Both the position numbers and the translations under genes were made by a program. This document shows, in pieces, positions 45,273 to 53,981 of a stretch of DNA of 64,000 bases; the stretch's first letter is position 1, and each line of letters opens with the position of its first letter. The DNA is taken from positions 1,674,001 to 1,738,000 of the forward strand of contig NZ_AZUN01000001.1 of NCBI RefSeq assembly GCF_000527095.1. Direction: 5' to 3'. The DNA is from Methylomicrobium lacus LW14. Lineage in GTDB: Bacteria > Pseudomonadota > Gammaproteobacteria > Methylococcales > Methylomonadaceae. Below the pieces are notes generated by a model, which was not told where the DNA came from, did not search any database, and was given only the letters and a program-made list of their open reading frames with translations.

Positions 45273-46704
45273 ACATTTTCATCTTATGGCATTGGGATGG
45301 CTGGTGCTGACGCTGCAAGGCTGCGGCATACCGGCAATGACCGCCAAAAAGGCCGACACCGCTCTGCCGGACAGCTTTAATCATAAACAGGGCATTTCAG
45401 AACAAAAAAATACGGCGACCGCGAATTGGGGCGATTTTTTCGAAGATCCCCATTTGATCGCGTTGATCAAAACGGCGATCGCCAACAACAAGGAAGTGAA
45501 TATCATGCTGCAGCGCATCAGCGTTGCGGAAAATGAAATTCAAAGGCGTAAAGGCGCTTATCTGCCCTTTGTGAGCATCGGCGCGGGCGCCGGCGCGGAT
45601 AAGGTCGGACAGTTTACGCGCAGCGGCGCGGTCGAGGAAAATCTGGAGATACGGCCGGGCGAGTCGTTTCCGACCTTGCTCGGCGACTATCAATTCGGAC
45701 TGTTTTCGACCTGGGAGATCGACGTTTGGAAAAAGCTCAGAAACGAGAAACAGGTGGCCGTGCTCGAATACATGGCATCGGTCGATGGCCGGCACTTTTT
45801 AGTGACCAATCTGGTCGCAGAAGTCGCGCATTCGTATTACGAGCTGCTTGCGTTGGACAATCAGCTTGAGAACCTGGAACAATACATCGCCATTCTGCAA
45901 AACGGCCTGGAGATGGTCAAGCAATTGCAGATTTATGCCCGTTCGAATGCCCTCGCGGTCAAACGTTACGCCGCGGAAGTGACCAAAAACGAGAGCAAAA
46001 AATACGAGATCAAACAGCAGATCAGCGTCATTGAAAACCGCATCAACTTTTTGCTGGGCCGAACGGCCGGGCCGATCAAGCGCAACTCGGCCGGCTTCAT
46101 GGGCATCAAGCCGAAAATGCTTCATGTGGGGATACCCTCGCAACTGCTGCAAAACAGGCCCGACATCCGACAAGCGGAACTGGAGCTTTCGGCGGCCGAT
46201 TTGAACATCAAAGTGGCGAGAGCGAATTTCTATCCGACCTTTGGCATCAAGGCGGGGATCGGCTTTCAGGCTTTCGCACTCAAATACCTGATCAACACGC
46301 CGGAGTCGCTGGCGGCGACCATCGCCGGCGAGATAGTCGCTCCGCTGGTGAACAAAAACGCGATCATCGCCGAATACAAAAACGCCAATGCCAAGCAGAT
46401 TCAGGCAGCGTACGAGTACGAACAAAGCATTATTAAAGCCTATATGGAAGTAGCCAATCAAATTTCAAACATCGACAACCTGGACAAGAACTATCGGTTC
46501 AAGAATGATCAGGTGGACTCGCTCGTGCAATCGATCGACGTGGCCAACCAGTTGTTCCTATCGGCCCGCGCCGACTATCTGGAGGTTTTATTGACGCAAC
46601 GAGATGCCTTGGACGCCAAAAAGGAGCTCATCGAAACGAAACAGAAGCAAATGGTTGCCGTGGTAGACCTTTATAAATCGCTCGGCGGAGGTTGGCAGCA
46701 GTAG
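45259..46704 (+). CDS. Outer membrane efflux lipoprotein (TolC/OprM family)
   Basis: About 481 residues from an ATG at 45259; starts at 45250 or 45256 are also possible. The start overlaps the pump gene by some 14 bases, indicating coupled translation. A lipobox (LTLQGC, Cys22) precedes two OEP repeats of long helices (LVAEVAHSYYELLALDNQLE; LLQNRPDIRQAELELSAADL; QLFLSARADYLEVLLTQRDA). It forms the exit duct of the tripartite pump. The GC content rises within this gene toward the chromosomal average, unlike the adaptor. Confidence 0.93.
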   Translation: MKKSKHFHLMALGWLVLTLQGCGIPAMTAKKADTALPDSFNHKQGISEQKNTATANWGDFFEDPHLIALIKTAIANNKEVNIMLQRISVAENEIQRRKGAYLPFVSIGAGAGADKVGQFTRSGAVEENLEIRPGESFPTLLGDYQFGLFSTWEIDVWKKLRNEKQVAVLEYMASVDGRHFLVTNLVAEVAHSYYELLALDNQLENLEQYIAILQNGLEMVKQLQIYARSNALAVKRYAAEVTKNESKKYEIKQQISVIENRINFLLGRTAGPIKRNSAGFMGIKPKMLHVGIPSQLLQNRPDIRQAELELSAADLNIKVARANFYPTFGIKAGIGFQAFALKYLINTPESLAATIAGEIVAPLVNKNAIIAEYKNANAKQIQAAYEYEQSIIKAYMEVANQISNIDNLDKNYRFKNDQVDSLVQSIDVANQLFLSARADYLEVLLTQRDALDAKKELIETKQKQMVAVVDLYKSLGGGWQQ

Positions 46705-46780
46705 ATGAGGCCCCGGAAAGTTGAACAGCCAGTGGTATTCGAAATTCATCTCTACTAAGTATTTTTGCCGTAGGTTTTTC

Positions 46781-47014
46781 CTAAGAAACACTCCCAACTT
46801 CGTGCAATTCAAAGCCAAATTCAGCGGCTCGACAGTGCAGTTGTTTGATGACGCGCTCGCAGTATTTTTGCTCATATTGATCGGCTCCTGGATCGCTATA
46901 GTTCATACCAAAGCGCATGGTGTTGTAGAACAGCACCGCTATTTTTCGTGCTGTTGCAGCTAGTAGATGTAATAAAGCGGCCCGCCCTTGCGCTGTAGCG
47001 ACTGCGTTGGACAA
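46781..47014 (-). pseudogene. IS110-type transposase C-terminal remnant
   Basis: The minus frame encodes about 70 residues resembling the C-terminal tail of IS110-family transposases (ATARKIAVLFYNTMRFGMNY, then DPGADQYEQKY and ERVIKQL). The N-terminal RuvC-like and middle parts are missing, so it cannot be active. Sequence upstream of the match is unrelated and runs into an inverted-repeat element. The family call rests on recall of the tail motif and is moderately sure. Confidence 0.55.
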
Positions 47015-47157
47015 GGAAGAGAAAAAATGTCAACCTCCTGAAGTTGATTGAGGTCATCCCGAATGGATGCCTCAACTAACCGGAGGCTGACACTTTTTCT
47101 TCAAACTGTCCACCCGTTTCGGTGCAGGATGACAGCGGGCCGCTTTATTACATCTAC
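46963..47157. repeat. 23 bp perfect inverted repeat flanking a nested imperfect palindrome
   Basis: GTAGATGTAATAAAGCGGCC plus CGC at 46963-46985 is repeated exactly inverted at 47135-47157. The left copy lies inside the transposase remnant; the right copy ends five bases before the oadB stop. Between them an imperfect hairpin at 47021-47099 has arms of about 35 bases (GTCAACCTCC against GGAGGCTGAC, CATCC/GGATG at the loop) and A/T runs at its outer ends, like a small MITE or a strong terminator. Confidence 0.7.
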
Positions 47158-47162
47158 ATTAA

Positions 47163-48290
47163 CTATTTAACGAGACTCAACAATACGCCGGCCGCGACCG
47201 CCGAACCGATCACGCCGGCCACATTCGGCCCCATCGCGTGCATCAGCAGGAAGTTGTGCGGGTTGCTTTCCAGGCCAACCTTGTTCGCGACGCGCGCGGC
47301 CATCGGCACCGCCGAAACGCCGGCCGCACCGATCAACGGATTAATCTGGGTGGTGCTGAAACGGTTCATCAGCTTCGCCATGATCACGCCGCCGGCCGTT
47401 CCGATCGCAAAAGCGACCGCGCCGAGCGCCAGAATGCCGAGCGTCTTGTATTGTAAAAACGCATCCGCGCTCAGTTTCGAGCCGACCGACAAACCCAAAA
47501 AGATCGTCACGATGTTGATCAGCTCGTTTTGCGCGGTCTGACTCAAGCGTTCGACCACGCCGCACGCATTCATCAGATTGCCCAGGGCGAACATGCCGAC
47601 CAACGGCGCCGCGGACGGCAGCATCAGAATGCACAGCGACAGCAGCATCAGGGGAAACACGATTTTTTCGGTCTTGCTGACCGCGCGCAATTGCTGCATC
47701 TCGATTTTACGCTCGGCTTCGGTGGTCAACGCGCGCATGATCGGCGGCTGAATCAATGGCACCAGCGCCATATAGGAATAAGCGGCCACCGCAATCGCGC
47801 CGAGCAGATCCGGCGCGAGCCGGGAAGCGACATAAATCGCAGTCGGGCCGTCCGCACCGCCGATGATGCCGATCGCGGCCGCATCCTTCAGCGAAAATTC
47901 GAGGCCCGGCACCATATTCAACGCCAGCGCGCCGAGCAAGGAAGCAAAGATGCCGAGCTGCGCGGCCGCGCCGAGCAGCAAGGTCTTCGGGTTCGCGATC
48001 ATCGGCCCGAAATCGGTCATCGCGCCGACGCCCATGAAGATCAACAACGGAAAAATACCGGCCTTGATGCCGAAATACAGGTAATGCAGCAACCCGCCTT
48101 CTTCAGCGATGCCAGCGACCGGAATATTGCTGAGCACCGCGCCAAAGCCGATCGGCAACAACAAGAGCGGCTCGAAGCCTTTTTTGATCGCCAGGTACAG
48201 CAGCACGAAGCCGACCAAGATCATGAAGGCCTGAGCGGCACTCATGTTGTAAAGGCCGGTGCTCTGCCAAAGTGAAATGATATTTTCCAT
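47163..48290 (-). CDS. oadB: Na+-translocating oxaloacetate decarboxylase subunit beta
   Basis: 375 residues with about nine to eleven membrane helices. It matches the sodium-pump decarboxylase beta family: YLYFGIKAGIFPLLIFMGVG, the IIGGADGPTAIYVASRLAP block with the conserved Asp, and GGVIMAKLMNRF. The subunit decarboxylates carboxybiotin and pumps Na+ out of the cell. It is the last gene of oadG-oadA-oadB on the minus strand, and mobile-element debris abuts its stop codon. Confidence 0.95.
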   Translation of the reverse strand: MENIISLWQSTGLYNMSAAQAFMILVGFVLLYLAIKKGFEPLLLLPIGFGAVLSNIPVAGIAEEGGLLHYLYFGIKAGIFPLLIFMGVGAMTDFGPMIANPKTLLLGAAAQLGIFASLLGALALNMVPGLEFSLKDAAAIGIIGGADGPTAIYVASRLAPDLLGAIAVAAYSYMALVPLIQPPIMRALTTEAERKIEMQQLRAVSKTEKIVFPLMLLSLCILMLPSAAPLVGMFALGNLMNACGVVERLSQTAQNELINIVTIFLGLSVGSKLSADAFLQYKTLGILALGAVAFAIGTAGGVIMAKLMNRFSTTQINPLIGAAGVSAVPMAARVANKVGLESNPHNFLLMHAMGPNVAGVIGSAVAAGVLLSLVK

Positions 48291-48391
48291 GGATGATCGT
48301 TTGATGAATTGTCGTTAAAGCAAGTGTCCGTTTGCCCGTGGAAAAAACTCCCCTGAGCCGCGCCTGCATGCCTATTGGCAGCCTCCAGACA

Positions 48392-50173
48392 TCATAAGGT
48401 AACCAGCGCATCGCCCCCGGCGACACCGCCGCCTTCCTTCACGTGAACCGCGCTGACGACGCCCGCGAACTTGGAGCGCACTTCGGTCTCCATCTTCATC
48501 GCTTCCATGATCACGACCACTTCGCCGGCCGCCACCACGCTGCCCTGACTGACCAGAATTTTCAGGATGTTGCCAGCCATCGGCGCTTCGACCACCGCGC
48601 CGCTACTGCCCGGCTGCGGCACCACGATCGGTTGCGCGGCCGGTTCGATCGTCAGGCCGGCGCCGCCGGGCCCCACGACCACATTGAAGTTTCTGCCGTC
48701 GACATTGACCACATACGATTCGACCGCCTGCGCAGCCTTGTCGCCCTTCGCCGCAGCCGGCTCAATCGCTTCACCGGTCGGCGCGGCTTCAAATGCGGCA
48801 GGATTGCCGCGGTTGGCCAGAAATTTCCAGCCGACCTGATTGAACATCGCATTGATCAAGACATCTTCTTCGACGTGTGGCGCCAGTTTGACGCCTTCTT
48901 TCTTGGCCTTGTCCTTCAGTTCGGCAACCAATTTGTCCATTTCCGGCGCGATCAGATCGGCGGGACGGCAGGTGATCGGGGTGCCGCCTTCGAGCACGCG
49001 CTCCTGCAGCTGCTTGTTGACCGGCGCCGGCGTCGCGCCGTATTCGCCTTTCAACAGGCCCGCGGTTTCCCGGGTAATCGTTTTATAACGCTCGCCGCTG
49101 ATCACATTCAGCACCGCTTGCGTACCGACGATCTGCGAAGTCGGCGTGACCAGCGGGATGAAGCCCAAATCCTCGCGCACGCGCGGAATTTCGTGCATCA
49201 CCTCGTCAAACTTGTCGGCGGCGCCCTGCTCTTTCAACTGGCTTTCCATATTGGTCAGCATGCCGCCCGGCACTTGCGAGATCAAAATGCGGCTGTCGAC
49301 GCCTTTCAGGCTGCCTTCAAATTGCACGTATTTCTTGCGGATGTCGCGGAAATACGCGGAAATTTCTTCCAGCTTGGCCAAATCCAGTCCGGTCGCACGC
49401 TCGGTGCCTTCGAGACTCGCCACGATCGTTTCGGTCGGGCTATGGCTATAAGTCATGCTGAGCGGTGAAATGGCCGTATCGACATTATCGACGCCGGCCT
49501 CGGCCGCCTTCAGCAGGCTCGGCACGCTCAAACCGGTGGTCGCATGGCAATGCAGATGTACCGGCAGCGACGTGCTCTTTTTCAGGCGCGAAACCAGTTC
49601 AAACGCTTCATAAGGCTTCAACAGGCCCGCCATGTCCTTGATGCAGATCGAGTGCGCGCCCATGTCTTCGATCTGTTTGCCGAGAACGACCCACGAATCG
49701 AGGGTATGCGCCGGGCTCGTCGTATAAGAAATGGTGCCCTGCGCGTGCGCATCGGTTCTGAGCACCGCCTTGACCGCATGTTCGATGTTGCGCATGTCAT
49801 TCATCGCATCGAAGATACGGAACACATCGATGCCGTTGACCGCGCTGCGTTCGATGAATTTATCGACCACATCGTCCGCAAAATGCCGGTAGCCGAGCAG
49901 ATTCTGCCCGCGCAGCAACATTTGCTGGCGCGTGTTCGGCATCGCGGCCTTTAACAGGCGCAACCTTTCCCACGGATCTTCGCCAAGATACCGAATGCAG
50001 GCATCAAAAGTCGCGCCGCCCCAGGACTCGACCGACCAATAGCCTACCTGATCAAGTTTTTCGCAAATCGGCAGCATGTCCTCGATACGCATCCGGGTCG
50101 CAAAAAGCGACTGATGCGCGTCGCGCAGCGCGACTTCGGTGATCGACAAAGGCTTGATCTTCTCTTTTGCCAT
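48392..50173 (-). CDS. oadA: Oxaloacetate decarboxylase subunit alpha (biotin-containing)
   Basis: 593 residues. The N-terminal carboxyltransferase TIM barrel begins TEVALRDAHQSLFATRMR and contains the metal-binding HLHCHATTG. An Ala/Pro-rich linker precedes the C-terminal biotinyl domain, with Lys560 in EAMKMETE as the biotin site. It transfers CO2 from oxaloacetate to biotin, yielding pyruvate. The subunit is cytoplasmic and membrane-associated through OadG. A pyruvate carboxylase B subunit is the close alternative, but flanking oadG and oadB decide for the sodium pump. Confidence 0.95.
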   Translation of the reverse strand: MAKEKIKPLSITEVALRDAHQSLFATRMRIEDMLPICEKLDQVGYWSVESWGGATFDACIRYLGEDPWERLRLLKAAMPNTRQQMLLRGQNLLGYRHFADDVVDKFIERSAVNGIDVFRIFDAMNDMRNIEHAVKAVLRTDAHAQGTISYTTSPAHTLDSWVVLGKQIEDMGAHSICIKDMAGLLKPYEAFELVSRLKKSTSLPVHLHCHATTGLSVPSLLKAAEAGVDNVDTAISPLSMTYSHSPTETIVASLEGTERATGLDLAKLEEISAYFRDIRKKYVQFEGSLKGVDSRILISQVPGGMLTNMESQLKEQGAADKFDEVMHEIPRVREDLGFIPLVTPTSQIVGTQAVLNVISGERYKTITRETAGLLKGEYGATPAPVNKQLQERVLEGGTPITCRPADLIAPEMDKLVAELKDKAKKEGVKLAPHVEEDVLINAMFNQVGWKFLANRGNPAAFEAAPTGEAIEPAAAKGDKAAQAVESYVVNVDGRNFNVVVGPGGAGLTIEPAAQPIVVPQPGSSGAVVEAPMAGNILKILVSQGSVVAAGEVVVIMEAMKMETEVRSKFAGVVSAVHVKEGGGVAGGDALVTL

Positions 50174-50258
50174 TCTTAAATTTTCTCCAGAATCCTTAAA
50201 ATTTGAATAGATGACCTCAGCGGGCCATCAAAAGTCATTAAGCAAATTACGTTCCATT

Positions 50259-50486
50259 TTACCTGTTTTTGCTTCGATATTGGTGCACGGCGGCGGTAAT
50301 GGCGGCCACGGTCGCCTTATCCGAGTCAATTTTAGCAACATTCGCGGCTTTAGGCTGCTCCGGAAAAAAACGTTGAATCAGCGACGACATCGTATTGATC
50401 GCGACGACCAACAACGCCAAAAACAAAAAGACGATGCCCATACCGACAATCATCAATTCAACACCGCGGCTCATCAGTTCTGCCAT
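50259..50486 (-). CDS. oadG: Oxaloacetate decarboxylase subunit gamma
   Basis: 75 residues with one N-terminal membrane helix (about 8-30, ELMIVGMGIVFLFLALLVVA) and a short polar tail ending in YRSKNR. This is the layout of OadG, which tethers the alpha subunit to the beta subunit. It is the first gene of the oadGAB operon, 85 bases before oadA. Confidence 0.9.
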   Translation of the reverse strand: MAELMSRGVELMIVGMGIVFLFLALLVVAINTMSSLIQRFFPEQPKAANVAKIDSDKATVAAITAAVHQYRSKNR

Positions 50487-50646
50487 AAAGCGTTACCTTG
50501 TTCAAAAACTTTAGTCATTTGGACTGCATTATCCCTAAATCCCTGCCGGTAAACAAACGAAAGATGAGCCCCCCCTTAAATTAATCGCGGCAAAGCGCGA
50601 AAGAACGCCCACTCGTCAAAACGATTTTGTTACCCGCGGCCTCGCG

Positions 50647-51411
50647 TTAATTTTTAATGCCGACTCCTTTGTGCAGCAAATAAAGACTGAACAAAATCAG
50701 CAACGCGATAAATCCGCAGGTCATCTCAAAAGCCAGGATGATGTCGATATCGGTCACGCCGATCATGCCGTAACGAAAGGCATTGACCATATATAGAATC
50801 GGATTGCCCATCGCGATCGTCTGCCAGATTCCGGCCAGCATATCGACCGAGAAAAACACGCCGCCGAGATAGCTGAGCGGGGTCAGAATGAAGTTCGGAA
50901 TGATCGAAATATCGTCGAAGCTTTCCGCGAATACCGCGTTGATGAATCCGGCCAACGAGAACAACGTCGCAGTCAGCACCGCGATCGCCAGACAGATCGT
51001 GACATTGTGTACGCTGATTTGCGCGAACAGCAGCGAAATCAGCGCGACCACGACGCCGACCGAAAGCCCGCGCACGATGCCGCCGGACACATAGCCGCCC
51101 AGAATCACCCAATTCGGCACCGGCGCGACCAAGAGCTCCTCGATGTGGTGCTGAAATTTGGTCGAATAAAACGACGACACGACATTGGAATACGAATGAC
51201 TGATCACCGACATCAGGATGATGCCGGGCACGATATAATCGATGTAGCTGGCGCCATTGACCGTGCCGATCCTGCCGCCGATCAGTTTGCCGAAAATCAG
51301 AAAATACAACGCGGTCGTAATCGCCGGCGGCAGCAAGGTCTGCGGCCAGATACGAAAAAAGCGGTGGATTTCCTTGACCGCGAGCGTGCGAAAGGCAATA
51401 CCGTAATTCAT
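50647..51411 (-). CDS. ABC transporter permease (ABC-2 type, YadH-like)
   Basis: 254 residues with six predicted helices. The N-terminus (RTLAVKEIHRFFRIWPQTLL) and the STKFQHHIEELLVAPVPNWV block are typical of YadH and related ABC-2 export permeases. Its start overlaps the ATPase stop as ATGA, so the two form one exporter. The substrate is unknown. In the E. coli gene pair yadG-yadH the layout is the same. Confidence 0.9.
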   Translation of the reverse strand: MNYGIAFRTLAVKEIHRFFRIWPQTLLPPAITTALYFLIFGKLIGGRIGTVNGASYIDYIVPGIILMSVISHSYSNVVSSFYSTKFQHHIEELLVAPVPNWVILGGYVSGGIVRGLSVGVVVALISLLFAQISVHNVTICLAIAVLTATLFSLAGFINAVFAESFDDISIIPNFILTPLSYLGGVFFSVDMLAGIWQTIAMGNPILYMVNAFRYGMIGVTDIDIILAFEMTCGFIALLILFSLYLLHKGVGIKN

Positions 51412-52337
51412 CGTTTGTCTCCTGGCGTATTCGCATTGATCAAATCCAGAAACAACTGCTCGAGCCGATTCGATTTGTTCTTCAGGCTAATCACCTGGAT
51501 CCCGAGCTCGCTGAGCCGGCTAAACAACTGATTCAGCCCGAACGCTTTCGGCACGCCGACATTCAGCAGCCGCTCGGACACCCGCTCGATCTGCACGCCG
51601 TCGATCACCGGCGCGGCATCGAGCGGCGCTTCCAGGTCGAGCAGGAAATGATCGATGTTCAGACGCGCCAAGAGACCGACCATATCCGAATGCTCGACGA
51701 TGCGGCCCTGATCGATGATCGCGATGTTCCGGCACAGGCTTTCCGCTTCTTCGAGATAATGCGTGGTCAAGATGATCGTGGTGCCCTGTTCGTTGACCTC
51801 GCGCATCAGATTCCACATCGAGCGGCGAATCTCGATATCGACCCCGGCGGTCGGCTCATCGAGGATCAACAGCTTCGGATCGTGCACCATCGCGCGCGCG
51901 ATCATCACCCGGCGCTTCATGCCGCCGGACAAACGCCGCGACACGGTGTCGCGCTTGTCCCAAAGCTCCATCTGCTTCAGGCATTTTTCGGTTCGGGCAA
52001 GCGCCAGCTTGCGCGGCACGCCATAATAGCCGGCTTGGTTCAGCAGAATATTTTTGACCGTTTCAAATTGATTGAAATTGACTTCCTGCGGCACCAGGCC
52101 GATACAATTTTTGGCCTGGTCGCGCTCCTTCTGCAAATCGTGCCCGAAGATGCTGACCGAACCGCTGCTCGCGTTGACCAACGAGCTGATGATGCCGATC
52201 GCGGTCGATTTGCCCGCCCCGTTCGGCCCCAAGAGCGCAAAAAAATCGCCCGCTTCGACATCCAGTTCGATGCCTTTCAAAGCCTCAAACCCGTTATTAT
52301 AAATTTTGCGGAGATTACGTATCGATAATGCATTCAT
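51408..52337 (-). CDS. ABC transporter ATP-binding protein (YadG-like)
   Basis: 309 residues from the ATG at 52337. Walker A is GPNGAGKST at about 37-45, followed by the Q-loop (GLVPQEVNFNQF), the signature RRLSGGMKRR and Walker B LLILDEPTAGVD. The C-terminal 80 residues form the extra domain of the YadG/CcmA-like drug-export ATPases. It powers the permease encoded immediately downstream. Confidence 0.93.
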   Translation of the reverse strand: MNALSIRNLRKIYNNGFEALKGIELDVEAGDFFALLGPNGAGKSTAIGIISSLVNASSGSVSIFGHDLQKERDQAKNCIGLVPQEVNFNQFETVKNILLNQAGYYGVPRKLALARTEKCLKQMELWDKRDTVSRRLSGGMKRRVMIARAMVHDPKLLILDEPTAGVDIEIRRSMWNLMREVNEQGTTIILTTHYLEEAESLCRNIAIIDQGRIVEHSDMVGLLARLNIDHFLLDLEAPLDAAPVIDGVQIERVSERLLNVGVPKAFGLNQLFSRLSELGIQVISLKNKSNRLEQLFLDLINANTPGDKR

Positions 52338-52477
52338 AAGCAAACTATTACTTAACGAAACCCTTCAAATCAGTTAAATTAGGCGCTGGTGGAATTTAAA
52401 CACGATAAAAACAACAAGCAAAAACCGTGCAATTTTATCAGATTTGAAACCATTCTGTTGACTTAACCGGATAGCCC

Positions 52478-53974
52478 GTGCCAAAAACATTACCCGAAGT
52501 GGTTGCTGCCGTTGATCTCGGCTCGAACAGCTTTCACATGATCGTATGCAGCCTGAAGGACGGCAAACTGCAAATCCAGGACCGGATCCGCGAGATGGTC
52601 AGACTGGCCTCTGGCCTGGACAAAAACGATACCCTCGATAGTGAAACCCAGGCCCGGGCGCTGGCCTGCCTGGAAAAATTCGGCCAGCGGGTGCGCAATT
52701 TTCCGCCCGGCAGCGTGCGCGCGGTCGGCACGAACACCTTGCGCATCGCCACCAATGCGCAGGAATTTCTGAGCAAGGCCGAACAGGCCCTCAATCACCC
52801 GATCGACATCATCTCGGGCATCGAGGAAGCGCGCCTGATTTATTTGGGCGTCGCCTACAGCCTGGGCGGCAACGGCGGCACCCGCCTGGTAATGGACATC
52901 GGCGGCGGCAGCACCGAATACATCCTCGGCTCGGGCAATGCGCCCCATGAAAAGGAAAGCCTGCACATGGGCTGCGTGACGCTCAGCAACCTGTTTTTCA
53001 AAAACGGCAAGCTGTCCAAAAATGCGTTCGCGCAGGCGGTGCTATTCGCCGAGCAGCAACTGGAGCCGTTCCAGCAAACCTTCCGGCGCAATAAATGGGA
53101 TAAGGCGATCGGCGCCTCGGGCACCTTGCGCGCAATCGATAAAGTGTTGAAGCTGAAAAACTGGAGCAAGAACGGCATCACGCTGGAAGGCCTCGAGCAA
53201 CTGGCCGCGCATATCGGTCGTTGCAATCATGTTGACGACCTGAAACTGCCCGATCTTAACCCCGAGCGCCTGCCGGTGTTTCCGGGCGGCGTCGCGATCG
53301 TTTATGCGACCTTCAAAATCCTCGGCATCGACCAGATGATCGTCTCCGACGGCGCCTTGCGCGAAGGCCTGATCCAGGATCTGATGGGCCGTATATTCGA
53401 TGACGACATTCGTGCCGCCACCGTGCACAACTGGGCGGAACGCTACCATACCGACAAGCCGCATGCCGCCCGCGTCAAACAGACGATCGCTTACATGCTG
53501 CCGCAGTTGAGCAATACGACGCCGATCGACAACGACACGATCACCCAATACCTCGACTGGGCCGCCGATTTGCACGAAATCGGCCGCGACATCGCGCACA
53601 GCGGCTATCACAAACACAGCGCCTATATCATCGAAAACGGCGATCTGGCCGGCTTTTCGCGGCAGGATCAAATCCTGTTGGCGACCCTCGTCAGAACGCA
53701 CCGGCGCAAGTTTGTGCGCTCGCTGTTCGCCAACTTGCCGGCGCCCTGGACCGAGCTGGCGCCGTATCTGAGCATCATTTTGCGGATCGCAGTGCTGCTG
53801 CGCCGCAACCGGTTTGACGCAGACCTTCCGGAATTCAGGATTGCGATCGAAAAATCGAAGGTTCGCCTGACTTTCCCGCAAAACTGGTTGGACGAATCGC
53901 CGCTGACCCATGCCGATTTGCAGCAGGAAGCCGACTATCTCAAACAAGGCGGTTTCAAGCTGGATTTCTCCTGA
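52478..53974 (+). CDS. ppx: Exopolyphosphatase
   Basis: 498 residues from a GTG at 52478. The actin-like phosphatase fold is clear: phosphate loops in AAVDLGSNSFHMIV and VMDIGGGSTEYILG, and the EARLIYLGVAYS segment. The C-terminal HD-like domain (AADLHEIGRDIAHSGYHKHS) is present. It degrades polyphosphate from its ends; a pppGpp phosphohydrolase (GppA) role is the alternative. It is divergent from the ABC exporter, and the unknown 426-residue protein gene follows after seven bases. Confidence 0.93.
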   Translation: MPKTLPEVVAAVDLGSNSFHMIVCSLKDGKLQIQDRIREMVRLASGLDKNDTLDSETQARALACLEKFGQRVRNFPPGSVRAVGTNTLRIATNAQEFLSKAEQALNHPIDIISGIEEARLIYLGVAYSLGGNGGTRLVMDIGGGSTEYILGSGNAPHEKESLHMGCVTLSNLFFKNGKLSKNAFAQAVLFAEQQLEPFQQTFRRNKWDKAIGASGTLRAIDKVLKLKNWSKNGITLEGLEQLAAHIGRCNHVDDLKLPDLNPERLPVFPGGVAIVYATFKILGIDQMIVSDGALREGLIQDLMGRIFDDDIRAATVHNWAERYHTDKPHAARVKQTIAYMLPQLSNTTPIDNDTITQYLDWAADLHEIGRDIAHSGYHKHSAYIIENGDLAGFSRQDQILLATLVRTHRRKFVRSLFANLPAPWTELAPYLSIILRIAVLLRRNRFDADLPEFRIAIEKSKVRLTFPQNWLDESPLTHADLQQEADYLKQGGFKLDFS

Positions 53975-53981
53975 TGCCCCG

